DNA of 5,514 bases, taken from positions 1 through 5,514 of the forward strand of contig CANHTV010000267.1 of the NCBI GenBank assembly GCA_947463285.1, in the 5' to 3' direction. Below, in pieces: positions 1 to 5,514 of this stretch. Position 1 is the stretch's first letter; each line of letters starts with the position of its first letter. The stretch is from Verrucomicrobiaceae bacterium (GTDB lineage Bacteria > Verrucomicrobiota > Verrucomicrobiia > Verrucomicrobiales > Verrucomicrobiaceae). The position numbers and the translations under genes are program-made. A model generated the notes under the pieces. That model was not told the origin of the DNA. It saw only the letters and a list, made by a program, of their open reading frames with translations, and ran no database searches.

Positions 1-177
1 CTTTCCATGTTCTCAGCGGAGCCAAATCAAGCTTCTGCTTTGTCCGTCAGCCAAGCTAGTAAAGTGGTAGCTGGTGCTCTGGCATTGGTCATCGTGGTCT
101 TGGGTGTCTATCCGCGCCCGCTGCAATCCATGCTGAAGGGCGTGCCTGTTGCGATTGCACCTGCGCTGCAGCACTAA
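1..177 (+). CDS. nuoN: NADH-quinone oxidoreductase membrane subunit, probably subunit N (C-terminal fragment)
   Basis: This is the last 58 codons of a gene that enters from the left edge and ends with TAA at 175-177. The fragment has a short polar stretch, a hydrophobic helix (about residues 22-36 of the fragment, VVAGALALVIVVLGV) and then the motif YPRPL followed by an amphipathic tail. A final membrane helix running into G-[IVW]-[YFW]-P-x-P-L near the C terminus is typical of the antiporter-like proton-pumping subunits of respiratory complex I (NuoN, NuoM), which sit in the cytoplasmic membrane and couple quinone reduction to proton export. The preceding MFSAEP also fits the end of the NuoN core. 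NuoN is usually the last gene of the nuo operon, which agrees with the roughly 300-base non-coding stretch that follows. NuoM or an Mrp-type antiporter subunit cannot be excluded from so short a piece. Confidence 0.62.
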   Translation, partial: LSMFSAEPNQASALSVSQASKVVAGALALVIVVLGVYPRPLQSMLKGVPVAIAPALQH

Positions 178-360
178 GTGATGTAAGCCAATTCAAGGCT
201 TAAACATCTGCACAGCGGCTTAATACCAGCCTCTGGCAGAGTGGTTGATGGAGCTATTTCTGAAACCTTACCAATTCTCGTTCTGGCGAATGAGCATATG
301 ACTCAGCTGTAGGTGTCAAGCGCGCATGGATCAGAATGCGAGGGTTTAGGGATCAGTTCT
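178..360. other. Intergenic region without a recognisable gene
   Basis: This stretch separates the complex I gene end from the AT-rich leader of the barrel gene. I find no convincing ORF or RNA gene. It has only short dyads: a 6-bp inverted repeat TAAGCC/GGCTTA at 184-202 with a 7-base loop just after the nuoN stop, which lacks a following T-run and so is at best a weak transcription end, and a CTCTG-G-CAGAG palindrome at 231-241. GGATCAG occurs at 328-334 and again at 350-356, 22 bases apart. None can be assigned a function from sequence alone. Confidence 0.5.
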
Positions 361-495
361 GTTGTGCTGTTTTTTTATTCAAAAACGTATCATGGTTTTC
401 AGCGAAACTATGAATCTAATAAAAAACTTGAAAATCTGACGCAATTGGAGAAATGTTTAATAAAGCTAAATATTTTAGGACTCCTAGTAAGCTCT
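361..495 (+). promoter_or_regulatory. AT-rich promoter/leader region of the barrel gene
   Basis: By hand count positions 361-480 contain 33 G/C in 120 bases, far below the flanking coding DNA. The region has a T-run (370-376), several A-runs (for example 421-426) and a TCTAAT at 415-420 that matches the TATAAT -10 consensus at five of six positions. I do not see a good -35 element at 16-18 bases in front of it, so the exact promoter is not assigned. Alternative pieces are TTGAAA at 428-433 and TAAATA at 467-472. An AGGA at 477-480 lies 15 bases before the ATG, longer than usual for a Shine-Dalgarno, and forms half of the dyad TAGGA-C-TCCTA (476-486). AT-rich tracts of this kind commonly act as UP elements or targets of nucleoid proteins. 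Confidence 0.4.
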
Positions 496-1362
496 ATGAA
501 ACCCAATCTCTCTATTCCGGTCTTGATTGTGCTCGCATCAAGTATTTCCCTGTTTGGTCAGGTGCCAGATCCTGGTTTTGGGCTTGGAGCTCCACCGACA
601 GCCCCGATACCTCCTTCGGTTCCGCCTCCGTCTGCTTATGGCGCTCCAGCTCCTTATGCTGGTATGGCTCCTACAGTTTCAGCACCGCCGATGGGATCTC
701 CTTATGCTGGGCCAACGTTGGCAGACCCGATGGCACAGCAGCCGATGAGTTATGGTTATCAGCAGCCTGCTTCTACCAATAGCTGGGGTAGCACCGTGCA
801 GCAGAGCATGGGTGGTGCGGCTCCGATGCTGAACTATCGTTACATCGAAGTCGGCTATCGTTTTGTCGATCCCAAGCTTGAAGGTGCCAATGGCAGCCAT
901 GGCATTGGTATCGCTTTGGTCATGGATCTGCCCACGATGTTCTTCCTGAAAGGCACCTTTAACTGGACGAGCGGTGCTGGCGAGGCCACGACCAAATCAG
1001 CTAGAGATGCGGAATACACTCTCTCTACGATCACCATCGGTGGTGGTGTTTACATGCCGATCACACAGAAGCTGCATTTCGTGGGTGAAGTCGGTTTGGT
1101 GTACGCCAATTTCGATGCTGAAGAGCTTCGTAAGAGCTACACAGACGGAGGAATTTATATACGTCCAGGTCTCCGTTATCAGGTGGTGGAATGGATGGAA
1201 GTCCAGGCTGGTGTCACGGTCAGCAGTGCTAGCGACTATGACAGCAAAGTTTTCGATCTCGGTGGTTACTTCCGCGTGATGCCTCAGTTGGATGTGAATA
1301 TCGGAGCTGACTTTGGTGACCAGACTCGCACCTTCAAGGCTGGTGGTCGTCTTCGTTGGTAG
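496..1362 (+). CDS. Secreted outer-membrane beta-barrel protein with Pro/Ala/Gly/Tyr-rich linker
   Basis: I take ATG 496 as start (288 residues), because a signal peptide begins there: Lys2, a hydrophobic core at about 5-20 and likely cleavage after Gly21, before Gln22. A GTG at 313 in the same frame would add 61 residues encoded by the AT-rich leader and bury this signal. Residues 24-110 are a low-complexity stretch rich in Pro, Ala, Gly, Tyr, Ser and Gln, including two copies of [AS]PYAG. Residues 112-288 alternate polar and hydrophobic residues in about ten likely strands with Gly/aromatic girdles, beginning YRYIEVGYRF and ending GGRLRW. A C-terminal aromatic residue closing the last strand is the classic recognition signal for the BAM outer-membrane insertion machinery. 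No exact family is recognised; it resembles the broad group of small OmpA/opacity-like barrels. The function could be structural or a small pore. It is a single gene ending at a strong terminator. Confidence 0.75.
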   Translation: MKPNLSIPVLIVLASSISLFGQVPDPGFGLGAPPTAPIPPSVPPPSAYGAPAPYAGMAPTVSAPPMGSPYAGPTLADPMAQQPMSYGYQQPASTNSWGSTVQQSMGGAAPMLNYRYIEVGYRFVDPKLEGANGSHGIGIALVMDLPTMFFLKGTFNWTSGAGEATTKSARDAEYTLSTITIGGGVYMPITQKLHFVGEVGLVYANFDAEELRKSYTDGGIYIRPGLRYQVVEWMEVQAGVTVSSASDYDSKVFDLGGYFRVMPQLDVNIGADFGDQTRTFKAGGRLRW

Positions 1363-1385
1363 TCGTTTTCAAGAAAGCCATTTTT

Positions 1386-1421
1386 AAAAGCTCCATGAGT
1401 TTGATCTCATGGAGCTTTTTT
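1386..1421 (+). terminator. Intrinsic terminator between convergent genes, probably bidirectional
   Basis: A 14-bp perfect stem (AAAAGCTCCATGAG at 1386-1399 pairing with 1406-1419) encloses the 6-base loop TTTGAT and runs into TTTTTT at 1416-1421. It lies 23 bases after the barrel gene stop and is a textbook rho-independent terminator for it. On the opposite strand the same hairpin is followed by TTTT and then AAAAA, a shorter U-run, so it may also stop the converging AI-2E-family gene, whose TAA stop (1422-1420 on the minus strand) lies inside the T-run. Confidence 0.92.
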
Positions 1422-2694
1422 ATTCCACACGAGAGCCACCAACGGTCTGTGGGGCGATTCTTGCCCGCCAGATGTAGCGTTGGAATAAAACCTTCACGCT
1501 GGCTGTGAGTGGTACAGCAAGGATGGCTCCGAGCAAACCACCGAGGAGAAGTGCCCAGACCAAAACGCTGGCGATGATTGTCATGGGATGCAATCCGACA
1601 GCCTCGCCGACAATTCGTGGGGTGATGAAAAGGCCATCAATCTGCTGCACCACGATGAAAATGATGGTGACAGCCAGCGGCAGTGCCCACCATGGCGTAG
1701 CCGGTAATAAGATGCTGCCGCCCTGAACGGCACCAATGATGACCGCTGGAATCCAGCATAAAGCGATGCCGAGGTAGGGGATGATGCCCAGCACACAAAG
1801 TGCTAGTCCGATCAGTATGCCGAAGTCGAGGCCAATGATCATGAGACCTGCCCCGGTGGCCAGACCATTGATGACGCTGACGAAAAGTTGCCCACGGAAA
1901 AAGGCGATGAGGTAGCTGTTGATCTCAATGAGGCAGGAAACGACTTCGTCTTTAAAAGCACTGGCGCGCAATGGCAGGTAATCTGACCACTGCTCTTTGA
2001 TTTTGGCGCTCTCGATGAGGAAATAATAGAGATAAAGCGGCACGATAACCATGCTCAAAATGAAGCCGAACATACCCAAAAACCCACCCACGCTGCTGCC
2101 GATAAATTTGCCGATGTTCTTGAGGACCGTCGGCAGTGTGGTGGTGACCCAGTCTCCAGAGAGTAGTGCTTTGAGATCGAGATCAAAGGCGTCATCGGTT
2201 TCTTCGGATGGTGTTTTTTCAAGGGCTGGCGCGGTGGTCGCTAGGCTTGGTGTTTCGAGAGTTGGAGTCGTGACGTGGGGGATCAAAGTCAGCCCATATT
2301 CACGTTCGATCTGACTCGAAAGATCCATCACTGCGGTCCTGGCCTTGATCGTGTAATCTGGAACTTTCTTGGCTAGATTGGCTGTCTGCTCGATAATCTT
2401 TGGGGCGATCCACCAGACGAGTCCACCGAGTGCCAGTGAGAAGATCAGGAAAACCATGAGCACGGATGGTTGCCGTTTGACGCCTCGACGTTCCAGCCAA
2501 GCCACACCCGGCTCCAGAAGATAGGCCAGCACACCGGCGACGGCAAAAGGCACCAAAATAGGCTGCAAGTAGCCCATGACCTGAGTTCCGAGGTAAACAA
2601 ACCCGATCGCCAAAGATCCAATGACGGTAAGGCTTAAGGCCGTGATGGCAGTCCAGAGCGCGTTTCTTTGAAAGACGGTGGGAATGTTTTTCAT
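1420..2694 (-). CDS. AI-2E/PerM-family (DUF20) multi-pass membrane transporter
   Basis: This is a polytopic inner-membrane protein of the AI-2E transporter (PerM, UPF0118) family; members include the E. coli autoinducer-2 exporter TqsA, but most have unknown substrates and some are ion antiporters. Counting from the ATG at 2694 (424 residues), hydrophobic segments lie at about 14-36, 44-60, 78-96, 203-227, 262-288, 290-320, 336-351 and 371-397. Family hallmarks are PYLG (306-309), DGLFITPRIVG (353-363), GLHPM (367-371) and the Gly-rich final helix leading to VPL (394-396). The large soluble loop at about 97-200 is typical in position, but its middle (141-170) is a Thr/Pro/Glu-rich low-complexity segment. 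In-frame ATGs also exist at 2844 and 2853 (474 and 477 residues); the extra about 50 residues are polar and unlike the family, so I prefer 2694, although that start has no visible Shine-Dalgarno. The neighbours do not indicate a substrate. Confidence 0.86.
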   Translation of the reverse strand: MKNIPTVFQRNALWTAITALSLTVIGSLAIGFVYLGTQVMGYLQPILVPFAVAGVLAYLLEPGVAWLERRGVKRQPSVLMVFLIFSLALGGLVWWIAPKIIEQTANLAKKVPDYTIKARTAVMDLSSQIEREYGLTLIPHVTTPTLETPSLATTAPALEKTPSEETDDAFDLDLKALLSGDWVTTTLPTVLKNIGKFIGSSVGGFLGMFGFILSMVIVPLYLYYFLIESAKIKEQWSDYLPLRASAFKDEVVSCLIEINSYLIAFFRGQLFVSVINGLATGAGLMIIGLDFGILIGLALCVLGIIPYLGIALCWIPAVIIGAVQGGSILLPATPWWALPLAVTIIFIVVQQIDGLFITPRIVGEAVGLHPMTIIASVLVWALLLGGLLGAILAVPLTASVKVLFQRYIWRARIAPQTVGGSRVE

Positions 2695-2842
2695 GGGAGA
2701 ATTTTCAGAGCGCAGGGTTTTTAAAGGGGGCCGGGACGTCTTGGAATTGCAATTTTGCGTCAATGTTGTAGCCGCAACGCAGTCCCTTTGACCACTAGAA
2801 TCCGTTGGCGGGGGCTCAAACTCGTTATTCTCCTCTTGTCTC
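2695..2842. promoter_or_regulatory. Divergent regulatory interval with nested inverted repeats
   Basis: If the AI-2E-family protein starts at 2694, this 148-base interval must carry both divergent promoters. It contains the perfect palindrome AATTGCAATT (2745-2754), directly followed by overlapping dyads: TTGCG (2755-2759) with CGCAA (2773-2777), TGCGT (2756-2760) with ACGCA (2777-2781), and GTTG (2765-2768) with CAAC (2775-2778). Such clustering is compatible with a regulator binding site. TTGACC at 2788-2793 could be a plus-strand -35, but no good -10 follows at normal spacing. On the minus strand the interval is open and would encode a polar, low-complexity extension of the transporter, which is the competing reading. 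Confidence 0.35.
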
Positions 2843-3433
2843 ATGCTATCCATTCCTGATCATCCGTTTCGTGGCTTTATTTTTGATTGTGACGGTACCC
2901 TGGTTGATTCGATGCCGTTGCATTATCAGGCCTGGATTGCATCGCTGAAACAGCACTCGGCGCCGTTTCATTTCACCGAGGACTTTTTTTACTCAAAGGC
3001 GGGTGTGCGTGAGCAGGATGTGGTGAAGTTGCTGAATGCTGACTATGGCACAGCGATTGATCCCGACTCGGTGGCTGATGTGAAAGCGAAGATTTTTGAG
3101 GAAATGATTCCGCAGGTTTCCGAGGTGAAGCCTGTGGCGGACTTTGCCCGATCCATGCATGGCCGATACCCTATGGCGGTGGCTTCAGGCAGTGAGGAAC
3201 ACATTGTTCGTGGCTGTCTGGCTGCGAATGGGCTGCTGGATCTTTTCCCGATCATCATCACGCCGCGCAAGGTGGCTTGCGGAAAACCTGCGCCTGACAT
3301 GTTCCTGCTGGCAGCTGAACAGATGGGGCTGGAGGCTGCGGATTGTTTGGTGCTGGAAGACGGTCAGTCCGGTGTTGATGCTGCCATCGCTGCTGGAATG
3401 CAGTGGGTCTTCGTGCCGAGGACCATGCGCTGA
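2843..3433 (+). CDS. HAD-superfamily (subfamily IA) sugar-phosphatase / beta-phosphoglucomutase-like hydrolase
   Basis: This 196-residue cytoplasmic enzyme has all four HAD motifs: motif I DCDGT with nucleophile Asp15 and acid/base Asp17, motif II with Ser115 in VASGS, motif III Lys148 in GKPAPD, and motif IV Glu172-Asp173 in LEDGQSG, which bind Mg2+. An alpha-helical cap is expected at about 24-90, beginning MPLHYQAW, as in the beta-phosphoglucomutase branch. HGRYPMAVASGS and KPAPDMFLLAAEQMG closely resemble my recollection of E. coli YqaB, a fructose-1-phosphate/6-phosphogluconate phosphatase of nearly the same length. A sugar-phosphate phosphatase is therefore the best call, with mutase activity possible; the exact substrate cannot be read. 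The ATG at 2843 places the first strand right at the N terminus as usual. It has no Shine-Dalgarno but follows a pyrimidine-rich TCTCCTCTTGTCTC. The sulfatase gene follows 50 bases downstream on the same strand, so co-transcription is likely. Confidence 0.88.
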   Translation: MLSIPDHPFRGFIFDCDGTLVDSMPLHYQAWIASLKQHSAPFHFTEDFFYSKAGVREQDVVKLLNADYGTAIDPDSVADVKAKIFEEMIPQVSEVKPVADFARSMHGRYPMAVASGSEEHIVRGCLAANGLLDLFPIIITPRKVACGKPAPDMFLLAAEQMGLEAADCLVLEDGQSGVDAAIAAGMQWVFVPRTMR

Positions 3434-3483
3434 GTTTGATTTCGAGGCTTTCTTCTTGCCGTTTTATTCGCTCCCTGCTGAAC

Positions 3484-5469
3484 ATGTTTTCTTGCCGCTA
3501 TTCTGTTTTTTGGCTGCTGCTTTTGGCCGTGCCCACGCTTGTCTCGGCCAAGTCTAAAAAGGCAGTCAGTGCGAAGGGGAAGCCTAACGTGTTGTTCATT
3601 ATTGCGGATGATTTGCGTGACTATGTAGGCTGGATGGAGGGGCATCCTCAGGCAAAAACACCGAACATGGATCGCCTTGCGAAGATGGGCGTTCGGTTTA
3701 CCAATGCGCATTGCAACTACGCCTTATGCAATCCATCACGGGCCAGTCTGATGACGGGAATGCTGCCTTCCAGCAGCGGTGTCTATGGAAATGAGCAGGA
3801 CTGGCGGCGCAGTGTACAGGTGGTGGGAAAGCTGACATTGCCAGAGCATTTTAAGTCGAAAGGTTATCTCACAGCGGCAGCAGGAAAGATCTTCCACGCC
3901 AACCATGGCGGCCCGGAGAATCGACTGGCCGGCTGGCATGGTGGACGCCGGGGGTTCGAGCTCGATCAGGCTTGGGATCAGCGTTTTCCAGGGCAGGGTG
4001 TTCAGATCCCGCCTCTTCCAGTGCCAATGGGGCAAAATTTCAATGGACTCGGCATCTGGCATTGGGATTGGGGAAAGATCACGGTGCCTGATGCAGAGAC
4101 GGATGATGGTCTCGTGACGGCCTGGGCGGCAGAGTTTTTAAAGCAGAAAAACAGCAAGCCTTTCTTTTTGTCAGTGGGGTTGTATCGACCGCATTTGCCA
4201 TGGTATGTGCCACAGAAGTACTTTGATTTGTTTCCTCTGAATGAAGTTGTTTTGCCTCCCGTGAAGGTCGATGATCTTGATGACCTGCCGCCCGTTGCCC
4301 GTCAGCATGTGAAGCCCGGCAGTCACCACGAGGAGATCCAGAAACAGCAAAAATGGAAAGAAGCTGTTCAGGCCTACTTGGCCTGCGTGGCTTTTTGTGA
4401 TGAGCGGCTCGGTGAGGTGCTCTCGGCCTTGGAAGCTGGCCCCAATGCGGCCAATACTATCATCGTTTTCACCTCCGATCACGGCTGGTATCTCGGGGAA
4501 AAGCAGATGTGGCACAAAGGACGGCTCTGGGAGGTGGCGACGCGTGTGCCGCTCTCGGTTTATGCTCCCGGTGTCACCCTGCCGGACACCGTTTGCGCGC
4601 AGCCTGTTTCCTTAGTGGATCTTTACCCGACTCTTTGTGATCTGACTAAACTCGCCAAGCCAGATCATCTGGATGGTGAAAGCGCGCTTCCGCAGCTGCG
4701 CCGGCCCGAGACGCCTCGAAGCAAGCCTGCGATTATGGCCATGGGCGGGGATGACAAGGTCAGCTATGCCGCCCGCACGGACCAGTGGCGCTACATTCGT
4801 TATGCCGATGGTCGTGAGGAGCTTTATGATCATCAGGCTGACCCGCATGAATGGAGCAATTTGGCCAATAAAACGGAGTATGCGCTGCTGAAGCAGGACA
4901 TCGCCGGGCATTTTCCGCAAGAGTTTCAGCGTGCATCGAGACCCGTTTCAGAGATTGCCGTCGAGCCGAGTCCTGATGGTTCTATTCATCTGAAGCTGGA
5001 GATGGGCGACGTTTTGGAAGCCATCGAATCACCACCGCTCACGGGGCGCGGTTTTTTTATCGAGGCTGCTTTTGAGTATAAACCCGCCGTAGATCAAGAC
5101 AGCACCCTCGTCTCACACGGCGACTCTGATCTCGGTTATGTTTTGCACATGCTGTCAGGAAAACCGACGCTGACTGTTTTTGCGGAAGGCAAGGCAACGG
5201 CTATTATCGGTGAAGGCTTGGAAACAGGTGCCTGCCATGTCCGTGCTGGCATGGATGCCGATGGGCTGATGTCCCTGGCCGTGCCGGGCCGCAGTGAGGT
5301 GCTCGGTCTGGCCCCGTTCGCTTCGGGCTTCCCGTCAGAGCCAAAGGTGGGATTGGTGGCCGGGCAGAGTTTTGGTCCTTTGAAAGTGAAGGAATATCCC
5401 AACAGCACCCCCTTCGATGGTTCAGTTCATCGCTTGCGCATCACGCTGATGCCGCCGAAAGAAAATTAA
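3484..5469 (+). CDS. Exported formylglycine sulfatase (iduronate-2-sulfatase-like) with C-terminal beta-sandwich-like extension
   Basis: This family hydrolyses sulfate esters, usually on polysaccharides. I start at ATG 3484 (661 residues) because a signal peptide begins there: core VFWLLLLAVPTL and cleavage after VSA at 22/23. An ATG at 3403 overlaps the previous gene and would add 27 residues ahead of the signal. The catalytic domain spans about 33-480. Visible active-site residues are Asp42-Asp43 (Ca2+ ligands), Cys82 in CNPSR, the CxPxR signature for conversion to formylglycine, Lys135 and His138 in GKIFH, His237 in RPHLPW, Asp332-His333 in SDHGW and Lys345. Order and spacing match human iduronate-2-sulfatase as I recall it (Asp45/46, Cys84, Lys135, His138, Asp334, His335, Lys347), placing it among IDS-like bacterial sulfatases (SulfAtlas S1_7 is my guess). 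Residues about 490-661 form an extra domain. A maturase (FGE or anSME) must act on Cys82 and is not encoded here. The substrate is unknown; carbohydrate sulfate is likely. Confidence 0.93.
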   Translation: MFSCRYSVFWLLLLAVPTLVSAKSKKAVSAKGKPNVLFIIADDLRDYVGWMEGHPQAKTPNMDRLAKMGVRFTNAHCNYALCNPSRASLMTGMLPSSSGVYGNEQDWRRSVQVVGKLTLPEHFKSKGYLTAAAGKIFHANHGGPENRLAGWHGGRRGFELDQAWDQRFPGQGVQIPPLPVPMGQNFNGLGIWHWDWGKITVPDAETDDGLVTAWAAEFLKQKNSKPFFLSVGLYRPHLPWYVPQKYFDLFPLNEVVLPPVKVDDLDDLPPVARQHVKPGSHHEEIQKQQKWKEAVQAYLACVAFCDERLGEVLSALEAGPNAANTIIVFTSDHGWYLGEKQMWHKGRLWEVATRVPLSVYAPGVTLPDTVCAQPVSLVDLYPTLCDLTKLAKPDHLDGESALPQLRRPETPRSKPAIMAMGGDDKVSYAARTDQWRYIRYADGREELYDHQADPHEWSNLANKTEYALLKQDIAGHFPQEFQRASRPVSEIAVEPSPDGSIHLKLEMGDVLEAIESPPLTGRGFFIEAAFEYKPAVDQDSTLVSHGDSDLGYVLHMLSGKPTLTVFAEGKATAIIGEGLETGACHVRAGMDADGLMSLAVPGRSEVLGLAPFASGFPSEPKVGLVAGQSFGPLKVKEYPNSTPFDGSVHRLRITLMPPKEN

Positions 5470-5490
5470 CGTTTCACCCTTCTCTCATTT

Positions 5491-5514
5491 ATGCGCTGCC
5501 GCATCATCAAAGAC
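5491..5514 (+). CDS. Possible start of a further gene (8 codons, cut by window edge)
   Basis: An ATG lies 21 bases after the sulfatase stop and stays open to the window end (MRCRIIKD). The spacer is pyrimidine-rich (CCCTTCTCTC) and resembles the leader of the HAD gene. There is no terminator between the sulfatase stop and this ATG, so a third gene in the same transcript is plausible. Eight codons are too few to assign a product or to be sure the frame is used. Confidence 0.3.

Noticed and set aside
184..202. Small hairpin after the nuoN stop as an intrinsic terminator
   Set aside because: Only 6 bp, largely A/T at its ends, and no T-run follows; too weak to call.
332..376. Dyad CAGAA/TTCTG followed at a distance by a T-run as a terminator
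   Set aside because: Five-base stem with a 20-base loop and several bases between stem and T-run; not a convincing terminator.
313..495. GTG-started N-terminal extension of the barrel protein
   Set aside because: It is encoded by AT-rich leader DNA, has no family-like sequence and would put 61 residues ahead of a good signal peptide that begins at the ATG at 496.
1420..2694. Naming the transporter TqsA or calling it a quorum-sensing component
   Set aside because: The family is broad and most members are not autoinducer exporters; nothing nearby (no lsr or luxS gene) supports signalling.
3403..3483. Earlier ATG start for the sulfatase overlapping the HAD gene end
   Set aside because: It would add 27 residues before a complete signal peptide; the ATG at 3484 gives a normal exported sulfatase and no overlap.
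3364..3711. Antisense open frame across the HAD-sulfatase junction, and other open frames opposite or within the main genes
   Set aside because: They lie over well-supported genes, have unlikely compositions (rich in Arg, His, Cys, Trp) and no recognisable domains; they are shadows of the real reading frames.
1..5514. CRISPR arrays, insertion sequences, tRNA or rRNA genes, or a defence-type gene cluster
   Set aside because: I looked for regularly spaced repeats, terminal inverted repeats with transposase motifs, cloverleaf-like stretches and typical defence domains and saw none.

Overview
The window looks like an ordinary chromosomal stretch from a Gram-negative, free-living heterotroph, most likely of the Planctomycetota-Verrucomicrobiota group (a Verrucomicrobium/Prosthecobacter-like member is my best guess). 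This rests on an outer-membrane beta-barrel gene, a secreted formylglycine sulfatase of the iduronate-2-sulfatase-like type that this group carries in many copies, start sites without clear Shine-Dalgarno sequences, and moderate GC content. The taxonomic call is inference; no rRNA or other marker is present.

Layout: (1) 1-177, the C-terminal end of a proton-pumping NADH dehydrogenase membrane subunit, best fitting NuoN. (2) 178-495, a non-coding stretch that becomes very AT-rich from about 361 and probably holds the promoter of the next gene. (3) 496-1362, a secreted protein with a Pro/Ala/Gly/Tyr-rich N-terminal linker and a C-terminal beta-barrel ending in Trp. (4) 1386-1421, a strong intrinsic terminator lying between two convergent genes and touching the stop codon of the second. 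(5) 1420-2694 on the minus strand, an AI-2E/PerM-family membrane protein. (6) 2695-2842, a divergent interval with nested inverted repeats. (7) 2843-3433, a HAD-superfamily sugar-phosphatase/beta-phosphoglucomutase-like enzyme. (8) 3484-5469, an exported sulfatase with all visible catalytic residues and a C-terminal extension that looks like a concanavalin/LamG-like beta-sandwich. (9) 5491-5514, a possible start of another gene.

Functionally, the HAD enzyme and the sulfatase are co-directional, 50 bases apart, and probably co-transcribed. A plausible but unproven joint role is scavenging of sulfated sugars: the exported enzyme removes sulfate outside the cytoplasm and the HAD enzyme handles a sugar phosphate inside. 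The NADH dehydrogenase end, the barrel protein and the AI-2E-family protein appear to be independent units.

I see no mobile element, CRISPR array, tRNA or rRNA gene, and nothing that forms a clear new multi-gene system. The most interesting items are the C-terminal domain of the sulfatase, the linker-plus-barrel architecture of the secreted protein, and the unresolved divergent start region around 2694-2853.
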